From NCBI GenBank assembly GCA_964621905.1, contig CAZUNG010000006.1, forward strand, positions 122,490 to 186,489: a DNA stretch of 64,000 nucleotides, in the 5' to 3' direction. Each line of letters starts with the position of its first letter. The first letter of the stretch is position 1. The notes beneath the pieces are model-generated. The model was not told where the DNA came from and ran no database searches. It saw only the letters and a program-made list of their open reading frames with translations. This DNA comes from Ruminococcus_G sp964621905 (GTDB lineage Bacteria > Bacillota > Clostridia > Lachnospirales > Lachnospiraceae). Below are positions 18,265 through 27,179 of this stretch, in pieces. Position numbers and translations under genes: made by a program.

Positions 18265-19022
18265 TTTAAAAGCCTCCTTTCAGCCCAGTTTACAATAAAT
18301 ACGATAAAATACCCGATGATGGCAATCGCCAGCATGCCTACAAAGACCTGGGTGTAATTTCCAAAGTTGCTTGCCGCGCTGATAATCCAGCCAACTCCTT
18401 CTGTACCGCCTACCATTTCAGCTCCGATAACAGCCATCCAAGAATTGGAGATTGCAATCTGCGCGCCGGTAAACATAAAGGGCACAGTTGCGGGCAGTAC
18501 AATTTTCGTAAATACCTGTTTTTCGGTCGCACCCAGCATCTTGGCGGCGCCGATCAGCTGAGGGTCTACTCTGGTTGCACCGGCGTAAGAGTTCAGTACG
18601 AATGCAACAAATGCAGCAATCCAGATCAGAAAATATTTTGGCAGTTCTCCGACGCCGAACCATAAGACTGCCAGTGGAATCCAGGCGATTGGCGGAATTG
18701 GTCTTAAGAAATCAAATACCGGTTTTAAATAGGCGCGAAATAATTCAAATCTTGCCAGCAGCAGACCAAAAATGATTCCGGAAACAGCTGCGGCAAAATA
18801 GCCTACCAACACCCTGGATAAACTGTATAAAATATGAAAGGCGAGTGTAGTCTGGCCAATAGGATTTACAAAGGAGGAAAAAAATTTCCGGATTACTGTG
18901 ACTGGTGTGGGAACTACAGTTTCCCCTATCAATAGGATAGCGCCTTCCCAGAGCAAAAAGATAATCAGAAAGGCCCCTGTATTCCATAAAAATTTCGGAT
19001 GTCTCTCGGTCAGTTTTTTCAT
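18243..19022 (-). CDS. ABC transporter permease (SsuC/TauC family), second copy
   Basis: 259 aa, ATG preceded by AAAGGAG. Six membrane helices are expected. The ATPase-docking EAA-like loop is visible as GAAKMLGATEKQVF followed by KIVLPATVPFMF (about residues 155-180). It starts 3 bp downstream of the previous permease stop and overlaps the next ATPase. Two different permeases of the same family in one operon suggest a heterodimeric channel. Confidence 0.92.
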   Translation of the reverse strand: MKKLTERHPKFLWNTGAFLIIFLLWEGAILLIGETVVPTPVTVIRKFFSSFVNPIGQTTLAFHILYSLSRVLVGYFAAAVSGIIFGLLLARFELFRAYLKPVFDFLRPIPPIAWIPLAVLWFGVGELPKYFLIWIAAFVAFVLNSYAGATRVDPQLIGAAKMLGATEKQVFTKIVLPATVPFMFTGAQIAISNSWMAVIGAEMVGGTEGVGWIISAASNFGNYTQVFVGMLAIAIIGYFIVFIVNWAERRLLKWNIQGK

Positions 19023-19025
19023 CGT

Positions 19026-19805
19026 TTACACCACTTCTCCTTTCACAAAACGCAATTCGATAAGATCTAGTATCACAGAAAGAATCAGACCGATGACGCC
19101 GATGCAGAGCATTCCAACAACGATCAGGTCCGGCCGTATGTACATCCGCCCCATCTGAATCATGAAGCCAAGTCCGCTGACAGCACCCAGCATCTCAGCG
19201 GCAACCAGAGTCGTCCAGGCAGAATTCAGAGATACTTTCATGCCGGTAAATATCATTGGGAGTGAAGATGGAATGGCGACGTTGAAAAGAATTTCCTCCC
19301 TGGAGGCACCGAAGGTCTGGGCGACCCAGATATGTACATTGCTTGTATGTTTGATGCCGCTGTAGGAATTGATGACGCTTGGTATAAAAGCGGAAATAAA
19401 GACAATTCCGGCTTTGGCAACCAGGCCGATTCCAAGAATGATAATCATCAGCGGAATCCATGCCAGCGGCGGGATGGTTCTCATAAAGTTAAAGATGGGC
19501 ATGAAAAGGTTGTCAAATGTTTTATACCATGCCATTGCGATACCAAGCGGAATACCGATTATGATACCCAGAAAGTATCCGCTGAATGCAACTTTCAGGC
19601 TCGAGATAATATGTACTCCAAGGGTTGAACCGTCGGGTGCAGCCGTTGTCCATTTTGAGAGAAAGGTATTAAAAACTGTGATCGGGGAGGGGAGTGAAGT
19701 CGGCGCAAACCATCCCGTGATATCTGTGGAAAGTTCCCACAAAAACAGAAAAGATAAAATACCTAAAACAGACAGACCTTTTAATAAAATTTTATTGTGC
19801 TTCAA
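19026..19805 (-). CDS. ABC transporter permease (SsuC/TauC family), first copy
   Basis: 259 aa, same length as its neighbour and clearly a diverged paralogue: both have IPPxAWIPL near residue 115 and an EAA-like loop (here VAQTFGASREEIL, then IPSSLPMIF). It is separated from the binding-protein gene by a hairpin that can act as a partial terminator. Together with the second permease it would form the membrane channel of the importer. Confidence 0.92.
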   Translation of the reverse strand: MKHNKILLKGLSVLGILSFLFLWELSTDITGWFAPTSLPSPITVFNTFLSKWTTAAPDGSTLGVHIISSLKVAFSGYFLGIIIGIPLGIAMAWYKTFDNLFMPIFNFMRTIPPLAWIPLMIIILGIGLVAKAGIVFISAFIPSVINSYSGIKHTSNVHIWVAQTFGASREEILFNVAIPSSLPMIFTGMKVSLNSAWTTLVAAEMLGAVSGLGFMIQMGRMYIRPDLIVVGMLCIGVIGLILSVILDLIELRFVKGEVV

Positions 19806-19837
19806 GATAGCATCCTTCCTTTCCTGGTGTTGGGCAT

Positions 19838-19870
19838 AAAAAGGATGCCTGCAGTTCCACAGGCATCCTT
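19838..19870 (-). terminator. Intra-operon hairpin between binding protein and permease genes
   Basis: On the minus strand an 11-bp perfect stem AAGGATGCCTG/CAGGCATCCTT with an 8-nt loop is followed by a short T-run. It lies just after the binding-protein stop. In ABC operons such a hairpin commonly lets most transcripts end or stabilises the binding-protein mRNA. Confidence 0.75.
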
Positions 19871-19878
19871 AAGCAAAC

Positions 19879-20997
19879 TTATTTCAGGTCTGCGACTGCC
19901 TTGTCAAAGATTCCAACGTCGATATTTTTCAATACCTGATCGTATTCTTCCTGCGTGATAGCGCCTGTTGCAAACGAGAAATCGGCCTGTACGGAAATCA
20001 TGGCGCTGTTATCAAAATCTTCAGCGGTGACATCCTCGGTTCCGAAATACGGGTTTACTTCCATCTGTGTGCGGGCTGTTTCCTGATCGACCTCATTGCC
20101 GTTGACGCCGTACCACTTCACCATCCATTCGGCAGCAGTGTCCACATCTTTCAGTACATCATTTGCCCGGATGATCTGCTGGAGCAGAGCGGCGGCCGTA
20201 TCCGGATTCTTTTCATAAAATTCACGGGTACAGATTATGTTGTTCCCATACTGTACATCCAGTGTTTCAAAATCGGAAGCAAACACATATCCCTCATCAA
20301 TGGCATATGCGGTATAAGGATATGTCGTAGCAAACACATCACCTTCTCCGGCATTGAATGCCTGCCAGGCCTGCGCAAACTCCATGTGTACCAGATTTAC
20401 ATCTGCATCCGTTAATCCCAGAGCCTGGAGCCAGGAAGAAATCTGCATGTGGTTTCCGCTGCCGACTGCAACCAGTATGGTGGCGTCTTTAACCGTATCC
20501 GGTGATCCGTATACGTCTGGATAATCCGGATTATAACCTTTTTCAGATAAGATGCCGCTGTCCTTTCTAACGATGGCTCCCATGCCGGCTCCGCAGTCCT
20601 GGAACTGCATTAGCTGTACACAATCATATTTTGCCATGGAGGGGATTGCTGCTGAACCTAGAGCGGCAACATCCCACAGACCGGCTCCCAGAGCTTCGTT
20701 TACCAGAGAACCGCTGTCATAGGCGGAAAGCTCAATTTCAAATCCGTTTTCCACATCCCAGCCATTCTCGTGGATAATATAGAAGGGAAGCGCGATTTCT
20801 TTACTGAGAGAAGCTGCCCGCACGGTCACGGTTTCACTGTCGCTCCATCCGGTACCGGCCGCTTCGTTTTTGGTTTTACCGGAAGGTGATTCTGTCTGCG
20901 TGTTGTCCTGATTTGTTTTACCTGAATCTTTACATCCGCTTAATGCTGCGGCAGCCAGGCATATGATAAGAAGTATTGCCAGTTTTTTCTTCATCAT
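19879..20997 (-). CDS. Substrate-binding lipoprotein of a nitrate/sulfonate/taurine-type ABC importer
   Basis: 372 aa (a start one codon later is equally possible). Lipoprotein signal MKKKLAILLIICLAAAALSGC with the lipobox Cys at about residue 22, then a Ser/Thr/Asn-rich linker. The remainder is a two-lobed SsuA/NMT1-like binding protein (SKEIALPFYIIHENGW near residue 72; GAGLWDVAALGSAAI near 110). It is the first gene of a minus-strand operon that also encodes two permeases, two ATPases, a sulfatase and a TauE/SafE exporter. It should capture the organosulfur ligand outside the membrane. The ligand is unknown. Confidence 0.9.
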   Translation of the reverse strand: MMKKKLAILLIICLAAAALSGCKDSGKTNQDNTQTESPSGKTKNEAAGTGWSDSETVTVRAASLSKEIALPFYIIHENGWDVENGFEIELSAYDSGSLVNEALGAGLWDVAALGSAAIPSMAKYDCVQLMQFQDCGAGMGAIVRKDSGILSEKGYNPDYPDVYGSPDTVKDATILVAVGSGNHMQISSWLQALGLTDADVNLVHMEFAQAWQAFNAGEGDVFATTYPYTAYAIDEGYVFASDFETLDVQYGNNIICTREFYEKNPDTAAALLQQIIRANDVLKDVDTAAEWMVKWYGVNGNEVDQETARTQMEVNPYFGTEDVTAEDFDNSAMISVQADFSFATGAITQEEYDQVLKNIDVGIFDKAVADLK

Positions 20998-21036
20998 TTC
21001 TCCTTTTTCTGGTATAGAATCTTTGTGAATGGTTGC

Positions 21037-21052
21037 ATGTAACGCGCTACAT
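21037..21052 (-). promoter_or_regulatory. Palindromic operator candidate upstream of the organosulfur operon
   Basis: ATGTAACGCGCTACAT is a 16-bp palindrome with one mismatched pair, about 40-55 bp before the binding-protein start codon. I could not assign a convincing -35/-10 pair here. Confidence 0.45.
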
Positions 21053-21149
21053 TTCTTATATTCAATATACCTGTTTTTAAGCCGTTTTAATATGAAAAAT
21101 ATTGACTATTTTCAAAACATTTTTGATAATAAAATGAATTACGGGATAG

Positions 21150-21201
21150 AACATGCAATTCATGTTTTACTTATTTGACTTTTTGTTATTTATTTGACTT
21201 T
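21150..21201 (+). promoter_or_regulatory. Direct repeats and palindrome upstream of the two-component genes
   Basis: The 12-bp motif TTATTTGACTTT occurs at 21171-21182 and 21190-21201, 19 bp apart in the same orientation, close to two DNA turns. A 6-bp inverted repeat AACATG/CATGTT (21150-21166) lies beside them. AraC-type regulators bind direct repeats with this spacing, so this is a candidate site for the downstream response regulator. Confidence 0.5.
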
Positions 21202-21280
21202 ATATGAAAACGGAGGCTGGTAATGATGTTTTTATGGTAAAATGAAATTAATGTTCGGTTCGGAAAGGGGGATTGTTGTC

Positions 21281-23011
21281 ATGATGCGAAGCTTAAAAAC
21301 AAAACTCATGGCAGTATTGATTGCGGTATCATTGGCGGCATTGTTTGCGATAACTATTTTTCTGTACTCTGGTTTTAAGACATGTATGATTGATGAGTTG
21401 AGTAAGGCACGCAATGTTTCCCTGAAGGAAATTGCACAGTCTGCGGACGACCTGTTAAACCGTCTACGGTTTATCGCCGGAATGACAGCAGAGGATAAGA
21501 ATATGATGTCTTCCTTTATCAGCACGAATTTGAACAGCATCAGTGAATATAGTTTAAACTCGTATCTTTCATCGCTGTATTTGAAAAACCGGTCTTATAT
21601 TGATATGGAGGATTATCCGGTTTGTGTTGTTGTGCTGTGTGAAAATGGATATACTTACTGTTCGGCCTATAATGATCGGATTATTGAGAATCTGAAACAG
21701 GCAGAGTGGCTCAGCGAAAACGTGGAAAATGGACAAGATTCATATCTTACAGCGATTGAAAACCCTGCGGAATCTGAAACAGGGAATGTAATTGCTGCTG
21801 TAGAGAATATAAGGCGGGGTTCCTTCCGGGGATATTCTGCTTCGGTAATTGTTTACATTGATGCCAGGGCATTGGAGGAGATTTATTCCTTTATGTTGGA
21901 GGAGGACAATGAGATTTATGTCATCGATAATACCCTGACTGCGGTCAGCACCAGTAATCAGGGCCAGATGTATCAGCCGCTGTTTTCAGAACAGAAGTAT
22001 GCTTCTGTATTTGAGAAGGCAGATTACTCGGTGGCGTCTGATGAAGGTAAAGAATGGCTTTATTCCAGGCAAAAACTAAAAGATTCCGGGTGGGCGGTGA
22101 TTGAAAAACTGTCAATGGAAACATTGATGCAGCCGTTTGGCGCGGTGGTAGGGCGTACTGCAGGATTTGTTATTTTATTCACATTCCTGTGCGTTTTAAT
22201 ATCAGTTTTCATGAGTTCTTTTATCACAAAGCCGTTGGCCAGATTTTGTTCCAATATAAATAAAGCGGAAAAGAACCAGATTCTTGAGCCTGTTCAGATT
22301 ATGAAAGATTATATTGAAATTGAGGAACTGAGCAACAGCTATAATCGTCTGATACTGCGGATTCATAGCCTGATGGATGAAATCACAACAAAGGAACGTA
22401 AGATTCACCAGTCTGAAATTGCCTTTTTGCGGGCGCAGATTTCACCGCATTTTCTTTACAATACGCTGTTCTCTATTAAATGCACAGTTGATCTTGGGAG
22501 AAATAAAGACGCAAGCCAGATGATTTCTCTGCTGCTATCCACACTGCATCTGGCACTGGAGCAAAAAGAGCGCGATACAACGATCGCAAATGAGTGTCTG
22601 TATATTCAAAAATATATTGAACTTCAGCAGCTGCGCTACGGAGACAAACTGCACATGGTTATTGATATTGCGGACGAGTTCAACAATTGCCGCATTCTCA
22701 GGCATTTGATACAGCCGATTGTTGAAAATTCTATTTTTCATGGAATTGAACCTTTAGGAGCACCGGGTATCATCAAACTGACATGTAAAAATTTGGGCAA
22801 TGACCTGTTGATTGATATCTGGGATAATGGTGTTGGAATTCAGAATATCGAAGAGATAGGGAGAGCGGAGCCCAATCAGTCGCAGTCCCATATTGGGCTG
22901 GCCAATATACATAAACGGATTCAGTTAAATTATGGAGAAAATTTTGGACTGGAAGTGCCTGCCTGTAAGAGCGGGACCTGTATCCGGCTGCACCTTCCTA
23001 AGATTACATGA
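21281..23011 (+). CDS. Sensor histidine kinase, YesM type (HisKA_7TM-independent, His_kinase family)
   Basis: 576 aa from the ATG at 21281, which has GGAAAGGGGG before it. A first membrane helix (residues 8-30), an extracellular sensor domain (about 31-285), a second helix (GFVILFTFLCVLISVFM, about 288-310), a HAMP segment, the internal His-kinase domain with phospho-acceptor in QISPHFLYNTL (near 385), and an HATPase domain (DNGVGIQN near 515). It is followed at 26 bp by its AraC-type response regulator. YesM/YesN systems typically sense a substrate and activate an adjacent ABC importer; here that importer is divergent. Confidence 0.93.
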   Translation: MMRSLKTKLMAVLIAVSLAALFAITIFLYSGFKTCMIDELSKARNVSLKEIAQSADDLLNRLRFIAGMTAEDKNMMSSFISTNLNSISEYSLNSYLSSLYLKNRSYIDMEDYPVCVVVLCENGYTYCSAYNDRIIENLKQAEWLSENVENGQDSYLTAIENPAESETGNVIAAVENIRRGSFRGYSASVIVYIDARALEEIYSFMLEEDNEIYVIDNTLTAVSTSNQGQMYQPLFSEQKYASVFEKADYSVASDEGKEWLYSRQKLKDSGWAVIEKLSMETLMQPFGAVVGRTAGFVILFTFLCVLISVFMSSFITKPLARFCSNINKAEKNQILEPVQIMKDYIEIEELSNSYNRLILRIHSLMDEITTKERKIHQSEIAFLRAQISPHFLYNTLFSIKCTVDLGRNKDASQMISLLLSTLHLALEQKERDTTIANECLYIQKYIELQQLRYGDKLHMVIDIADEFNNCRILRHLIQPIVENSIFHGIEPLGAPGIIKLTCKNLGNDLLIDIWDNGVGIQNIEEIGRAEPNQSQSHIGLANIHKRIQLNYGENFGLEVPACKSGTCIRLHLPKIT

Positions 23012-23037
23012 ATTTTTGCTGCCAAGGAGGAGTTGAT

Positions 23038-24522
23038 ATGCGGATTTTAATTGCAGATGATGAACAGCCTATTCGGGAATGGCTGCATTTTTGTATTGAA
23101 CAACAGTTTCCGGGCGAGTTTGAGTATGATCTTGCAGGAAATGGGGCACTGGCTTATGAGTTGTTTTTGCAATATCATCATGAGATTATCCTTGCGGACA
23201 TCAAAATGCCTATGATGACAGGGCTGGAGCTTGCCGAAAAAATATATGCTTTTCATTTGGATTCCTATGTCATCATATTGACCAGTTACAATGATTTTGA
23301 TTTTGTCCGCAGAGCGCTGAAACATAATATCAAAAATTATATTTTGAAAACAGAGATAACAGATAGTTTAATTCACGAGGTGGTCAGCGAGGCGAGGGCT
23401 TATCTTTCAAGGCCCGAGGAAAAGCCGCTTTCAATAGCTGGTGATGTCAGGGACTTTTTTTCCATGTCGTTTGAGGAATGCAGAAATCTGATTTGTGAGA
23501 GCGGTCAGACTCTTCCCGCAAAGAACTATTTTTTGCTGGGTGTCTGTTCTCAAAATGAAACGGCATCTGAGATTGTGCTGCCTTTAAATAACAGTTTAAA
23601 ACCCGCTTTTAAGATGAAGGTAAGCAAAGAGGTCCGTCTCATCTGTATAGAACTGATCACATCACCGAGTACATTGCTTCAGATTCAGACCATACACCTG
23701 TTTCTGGATACTTTGAGCAGCCAGAATCCTTCGTGCTTTTTTAGTGCAACGAGACCGAATGACAATGTAAGAAACCTTCAGGGTTTTATGAAACAGGCGA
23801 TGGACGCGCTCGCGCTTAGTTTTTACGATTGTCAGAGATACTGTTTCGATCCCGTATTGGAGTATGATGTAAGGCAGGAAATTAATCTTCGATATTTGAA
23901 AGTGAAAAAAGATATTTCCAGTCATACGGATGCAGTGGGGGATTCCCTGGAACATTTTTTTGACCTGATAGCCGAGAAAAGACCGCTGGATATTGATTAT
24001 ATCCGGATGCTGTGCCGCAGTATCGTTGAGCAGACTCTTCACAGGACATATCAAAATAATTTTGATTTGTTTTCAGAAGAAAATATGCGGCTGGAACATG
24101 AGGTGAATGCCTGCCGAAACCTGGGAGATCTGCAGTCTTTGGTATCGTGTGTTTGTGCGCGGACATATCGTGAGAATTTTGAGTCACTGAACTGCTCGGA
24201 GGCAATCCAACAGGCGCTGAATTACATCCACAAAAATTACGCGGTAATCGAGGGTATGACGGAGGTGACGCGATATGTCTGCCTGAACCCGGAGTATTTC
24301 AGCAGGCTTTTTAAAAAGGAAGTTGGGTGTAATTTTTCTAATTATCTGAATAAAGTGCGTTTATTGGAGGCGGCAAGGCTATTGGATGAAACAGATTTAA
24401 AAGTCTTTGAAGTGGCGGAAAAAACGGGTTTTTCAAGTCTCAGCTATTTTTCCAGAAAGTTTAAGGCCCAATTTGGACTTAACCCTTTTAAATATATGCA
24501 GACCAAAAACCAGCGGGTATAA
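23038..24522 (+). CDS. Response regulator with AraC-type DNA-binding domain, YesN type
   Basis: 494 aa; the ATG at 23038 follows AAGGAGGAG. N-terminal receiver domain with acidic pocket ADDEQPIRE, phosphorylated Asp in LADIKMPMMTG (near residue 55) and Lys in YILKTEI (near 105). The middle 250 residues are not a recognised domain. The C-terminal AraC domain has two helix-turn-helix units (YVCLNPEYFSRLFKKEVG near 420; TGFSSLSYFSRKFKAQFG near 470). It is paired with the upstream kinase and is likely to control the organosulfur operon across the divergent intergenic region. Confidence 0.93.
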   Translation: MRILIADDEQPIREWLHFCIEQQFPGEFEYDLAGNGALAYELFLQYHHEIILADIKMPMMTGLELAEKIYAFHLDSYVIILTSYNDFDFVRRALKHNIKNYILKTEITDSLIHEVVSEARAYLSRPEEKPLSIAGDVRDFFSMSFEECRNLICESGQTLPAKNYFLLGVCSQNETASEIVLPLNNSLKPAFKMKVSKEVRLICIELITSPSTLLQIQTIHLFLDTLSSQNPSCFFSATRPNDNVRNLQGFMKQAMDALALSFYDCQRYCFDPVLEYDVRQEINLRYLKVKKDISSHTDAVGDSLEHFFDLIAEKRPLDIDYIRMLCRSIVEQTLHRTYQNNFDLFSEENMRLEHEVNACRNLGDLQSLVSCVCARTYRENFESLNCSEAIQQALNYIHKNYAVIEGMTEVTRYVCLNPEYFSRLFKKEVGCNFSNYLNKVRLLEAARLLDETDLKVFEVAEKTGFSSLSYFSRKFKAQFGLNPFKYMQTKNQRV

Positions 24523-24549
24523 GAGACAGAATTTGTTTTCCGAAAGGTA

Positions 24550-24598
24550 TTGACAAGAGTATGAAACCATACGATATTACTTAGTATCATTTCATACT
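24550..24598 (+). promoter_or_regulatory. Promoter and inverted-repeat operator of the second MarR operon
   Basis: TTGACA (24550) and GATATT (24573) are 17 bp apart. Inverted arms AGTATGAAA (24558-24566) and TTTCATACT (24590-24598) flank the -10, fitting autorepression by the MarR protein. Confidence 0.65.
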
Positions 24599-24613
24599 TG
24601 AAGGAGAATAAAT

Positions 24614-25051
24614 ATGAGGTTTGAAAAACATCCCGTTCTGCAGGAGTTTGACCGTTTGAATAATGCTATTGATGAACTTTATCACGAGATTGCAACAATG
24701 CAGGGACTTTCCGATAGTGCTTATGCAATTTTGCAGGCAATTCTTGTGTTAGGAAACGGCTGTACGCAGACAGAAATTTACAGGTACACACTCTTGAATA
24801 AGCAAACCGTAAATTCATCGGCAAAAAAACTAAATCAAGACGGACTAATTGACTTTCAACCGGGTGTCGGACGAGAATTGAAAATATATTTAACCCCTAA
24901 AGGTGAAGCAGTTGTAAGGGAAAAAATATTGCCTATTGAACAGGCGGAAAACAAAGTCTTTGAGGAAATGACCGTTAAGGAACATCAAGAGATATTGCGC
25001 TTAATGGAAAAATATCTAACATCTTTCCGCAGTAAAATTATGAGGACATAA
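24614..25051 (+). CDS. MarR family transcriptional regulator
   Basis: 145 aa, ATG preceded by AAGGAG. Winged-helix MarR fold: recognition helix in LLNKQTVNSSAKKLNQDGL (about residues 62-80) and wing FQPGVGRELKIYLTPKGEAV. The stop overlaps the start of the next gene (TAATG), so it is translationally coupled to a membrane protein whose expression it presumably controls. Confidence 0.9.
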   Translation: MRFEKHPVLQEFDRLNNAIDELYHEIATMQGLSDSAYAILQAILVLGNGCTQTEIYRYTLLNKQTVNSSAKKLNQDGLIDFQPGVGRELKIYLTPKGEAVVREKILPIEQAENKVFEEMTVKEHQEILRLMEKYLTSFRSKIMRT

Positions 25052-25746
25052 TGATGATACACAAAGTAATCAGTACAATCGGGTTAGGCATTTTGGGCGT
25101 TGACCCGTTTACAGCAGTTTACCTTTTGTCTATGGGGTTGCGTAAAGAGAAGAAATCGAATCTTGCGTTCTTCTTCCTCTCCTATGCGGGATTCAGCGTT
25201 CTTATCGGTGCCGTACTTTCCGCCATCTTTGGCACTGCGGCGGTGGATATTCTCAAAAGCATGGTGCCTGGGGACAATAGTCCATTTTGGGCAGTTTTGG
25301 AGTTTGCGGTATCCGTTTTTATTTTGGTGTGGGTGCTGCGAAGGCTTTTTAGCGTTAGTGAGAAAAAAGAGGAAACGGAGAAGAAAGCTGTTAATGGTAC
25401 TTGGATCAAGTATCTAAGTACCGGGGTTGTATTTGCAATCTCCTGTTTTACCGATCCCACTTATTATGCCGTTATCCTCTTGGGCGGCGAGACAGGAAAC
25501 TTTCTTACGGCGACTCTGCTCTTGACAATTTGGTTTGTAGTCAGTCAGTTTATGGCACTAATTGTCTATACCGCTAACAGCTTAAATCTTCTGGACAAGT
25601 TGGTTGCATTTGTCGATAAACTGAAAGAGGAAAAGATAAAGATAAAGCCTATCACCTATGCACTTTATGCCGTATTAGTCATCATTGCTATTGTATTGCT
25701 GGTTGATACAGGATTTTATTTGTTTGACGGTAGGTACGTGTTTTAA
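25051..25746 (+). CDS. Polytopic membrane protein coupled to MarR regulator
   Basis: 231 aa with about six hydrophobic segments (residues 5-25, 35-65, 80-100, 128-145, 150-180, 203-225), separated by a charged loop (EKKEETEKK) and a Lys-rich loop (KLKEEKIKIK). The arrangement is reminiscent of small LysE- or GAP-type exporters but I see no decisive motif. Coupling to a MarR regulator suggests an export or resistance role; that is inference. Confidence 0.75.
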   Translation: MMIHKVISTIGLGILGVDPFTAVYLLSMGLRKEKKSNLAFFFLSYAGFSVLIGAVLSAIFGTAAVDILKSMVPGDNSPFWAVLEFAVSVFILVWVLRRLFSVSEKKEETEKKAVNGTWIKYLSTGVVFAISCFTDPTYYAVILLGGETGNFLTATLLLTIWFVVSQFMALIVYTANSLNLLDKLVAFVDKLKEEKIKIKPITYALYAVLVIIAIVLLVDTGFYLFDGRYVF

Positions 25747-26538
25747 TTACTTTTTGGCGTTTTCAATGTCCTGTCCGTGATATGAAACAGATAGCGGCTT
25801 GCTTTGAAATGTTACGAACTTAAAGGTCATTTTTGAGGGAAAAGGTATAAACACCCTGCTGTATTGATTTTGGCATCTGAAAAGCCTTTGATTGCAAGGC
25901 TTATTGAGCCTCTATTGCCGTAACAAAAAGCGTAAATACAAGAGCGTTTCTAAACTGTCTTTGCGCGTGAGGTAAAGTTGCCCTATACTTGTGGTTGTTG
26001 CCTTGTTTGTGGTGCTAAAATGGTGCCAAACTGTATAAAACCAACTATAAGACGATTTATATCTATAAAATCAATAAAAAATAGTATTTGAGTTTTTGGC
26101 ATTAGAGTTACCTGACGGAATCCGAGATATTTGCTCCTCTGAAAAGGTGTTATATCGTCAGGAGCCTGATTTGTACGCAACGCGTGTGGACTATAACAAT
26201 AACCCGTGTAGTGAAATCCATCAGATTCTTTAAAAATCGTGCAAAACAAATTGCACTACGCGGCACATGAGCATACTGCAGAACAGCCATTCATGAATCT
26301 TACTTCTTTTACGGGAGAATTGCCTGCACTAAAAGACATCGCATTGCCCCCAATTACCTGCAGGAAAGTGAACGCTAGGTTTTAACCGCCTATTCCGAAC
26401 AAAAATAGTGGGTATGATATTAGGTTTTGCTACACAGTTAAATTGCATTTTTCAGAGAAAAGATATAAACGCATACAAAGGCTTATAAGACGATTTTCGT
26501 CTGAAAATCAATAAAAATAAAAAAATTGTAAAAAGTAC
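25747..26538 (+). other. Gene-poor 790-bp stretch before tRNA-Gln
   Basis: No convincing gene. Short open stretches (for example around 26097-26232, with ending NNNPCSEIHQIL) look like decayed coding DNA that I cannot name. A 33-34-bp motif beginning ATAAGACGATTT and ending ATCAATAAAAA occurs twice in the same orientation, at 26047-26080 and 26485-26517; the second copy is just before the tRNA promoter. Confidence 0.5.
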
Positions 26539-26567
26539 TTGCATTTTTTTCCGGGATGCTATATAAT
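26539..26567 (+). promoter_or_regulatory. Promoter of tRNA-Gln
   Basis: TTGCAT and TATAAT are separated by 17 bp, ending 17 bp before the tRNA. Confidence 0.7.
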
Positions 26568-26584
26568 TCATTTTGTCGCGAAAT

Positions 26585-26655
26585 TGGGCTATCGCCAAAT
26601 GGTAAGGCAACGGACTCTGACTCCGTCATTTCAAGGTTCGAATCCTTGTAGCCCA
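26585..26655 (+). tRNA. tRNA-Gln (anticodon CTG)
   Basis: The acceptor stem TGGGCTA/TAGCCCA closes a cloverleaf with D arm GCCAAATGGTAAGGC, anticodon stem ACGGA/TCCGT with loop CTCTGAC (anticodon CTG) and T arm CAAGG-TTCGAAT-CCTTG. CCA is not encoded. It is the attachment site of the island: its 3' part is repeated at 56907-56956. Confidence 0.95.
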
Positions 26656-26658
26656 GCT
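26609..26658 (+). repeat. attL: 50-bp direct repeat in the 3' end of tRNA-Gln
   Basis: These 50 bp, from the anticodon stem to three bases past the tRNA, are identical to 56907-56956 in the same orientation. The similarity continues through both terminators with one insertion and one substitution. It marks the left boundary of the integrated element. Confidence 0.92.
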
Positions 26659-26659
26659 G

Positions 26660-26688
26660 GAGCATCTCAGAAGAGGTGCTCTTTTTTT
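26660..26688 (+). terminator. tRNA-Gln terminator (element copy)
   Basis: Stem GAGCATCTC/GAGGTGCTC followed by seven T. A near copy follows attR. Confidence 0.85.
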
Positions 26689-26803
26689 GCCTGTAAATGC
26701 TGGGTTTACGGGATTTTTCTGGGTTTTTGAGGGCGGTCGGTAAAAAGTGAGGGGATGAGATACTTACTGTTTCATACTGGATTTCCTTGTCTTTTCCGAA
26801 AGG

Positions 26804-26834
26804 ATAGGTCAATTCATAGGTCAAGATAGGTCAA
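26804..26834 (+). repeat. Three ATAGGTCAA direct repeats inside the left end (integrase arm sites)
   Basis: ATAGGTCAA occurs at 26804, 26816 and 26826 in one orientation. The same 9-mer occurs twice just inside the right end (56829 and 56841). Clustered short direct repeats at both ends are what arm-type binding sites of tyrosine integrases look like. Confidence 0.65.
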
Positions 26835-27179
26835 TTTGAATTTGGAATATTTGGATGGAACTAGGGGAAATATCTAAAGAGTTTTGTAACAAAACCAGGC
26901 AAACGTTGATTAATTTAACAAGTTCCATATATTTCATGGTATAATCCTACAGAGATTGATACAATTTAATTATCCTAAAAGGTGCTATGTTTAGGGGTGT
27001 GCAAACTCAAAAAGGGGTGTGCAGTGGTGGAAGTCGAGATTACTCGGCTATTTTTTATTTCCTGATAGGTTTACAATTACCTCTAGGGTATAATTAAATA
27101 GAATTTGTTGAGGACTAAACTGGATAATAATATGGTTCGAGTTGTGGAGCTTATGGATGAAAATCTGTATGGATCTTTT
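26835..27179 (+). other. Left-end non-coding stretch of the island
   Basis: No supported gene. It contains two copies of AGGGGTGTGCA about 20 bp apart near 26993-27023, a terminator-like hairpin at 27032-27056 (AGTCGAG/CTCGGCT then six T), and a 17-codon open stretch at 27132-27185 that is probably a gene fragment. Confidence 0.5.
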
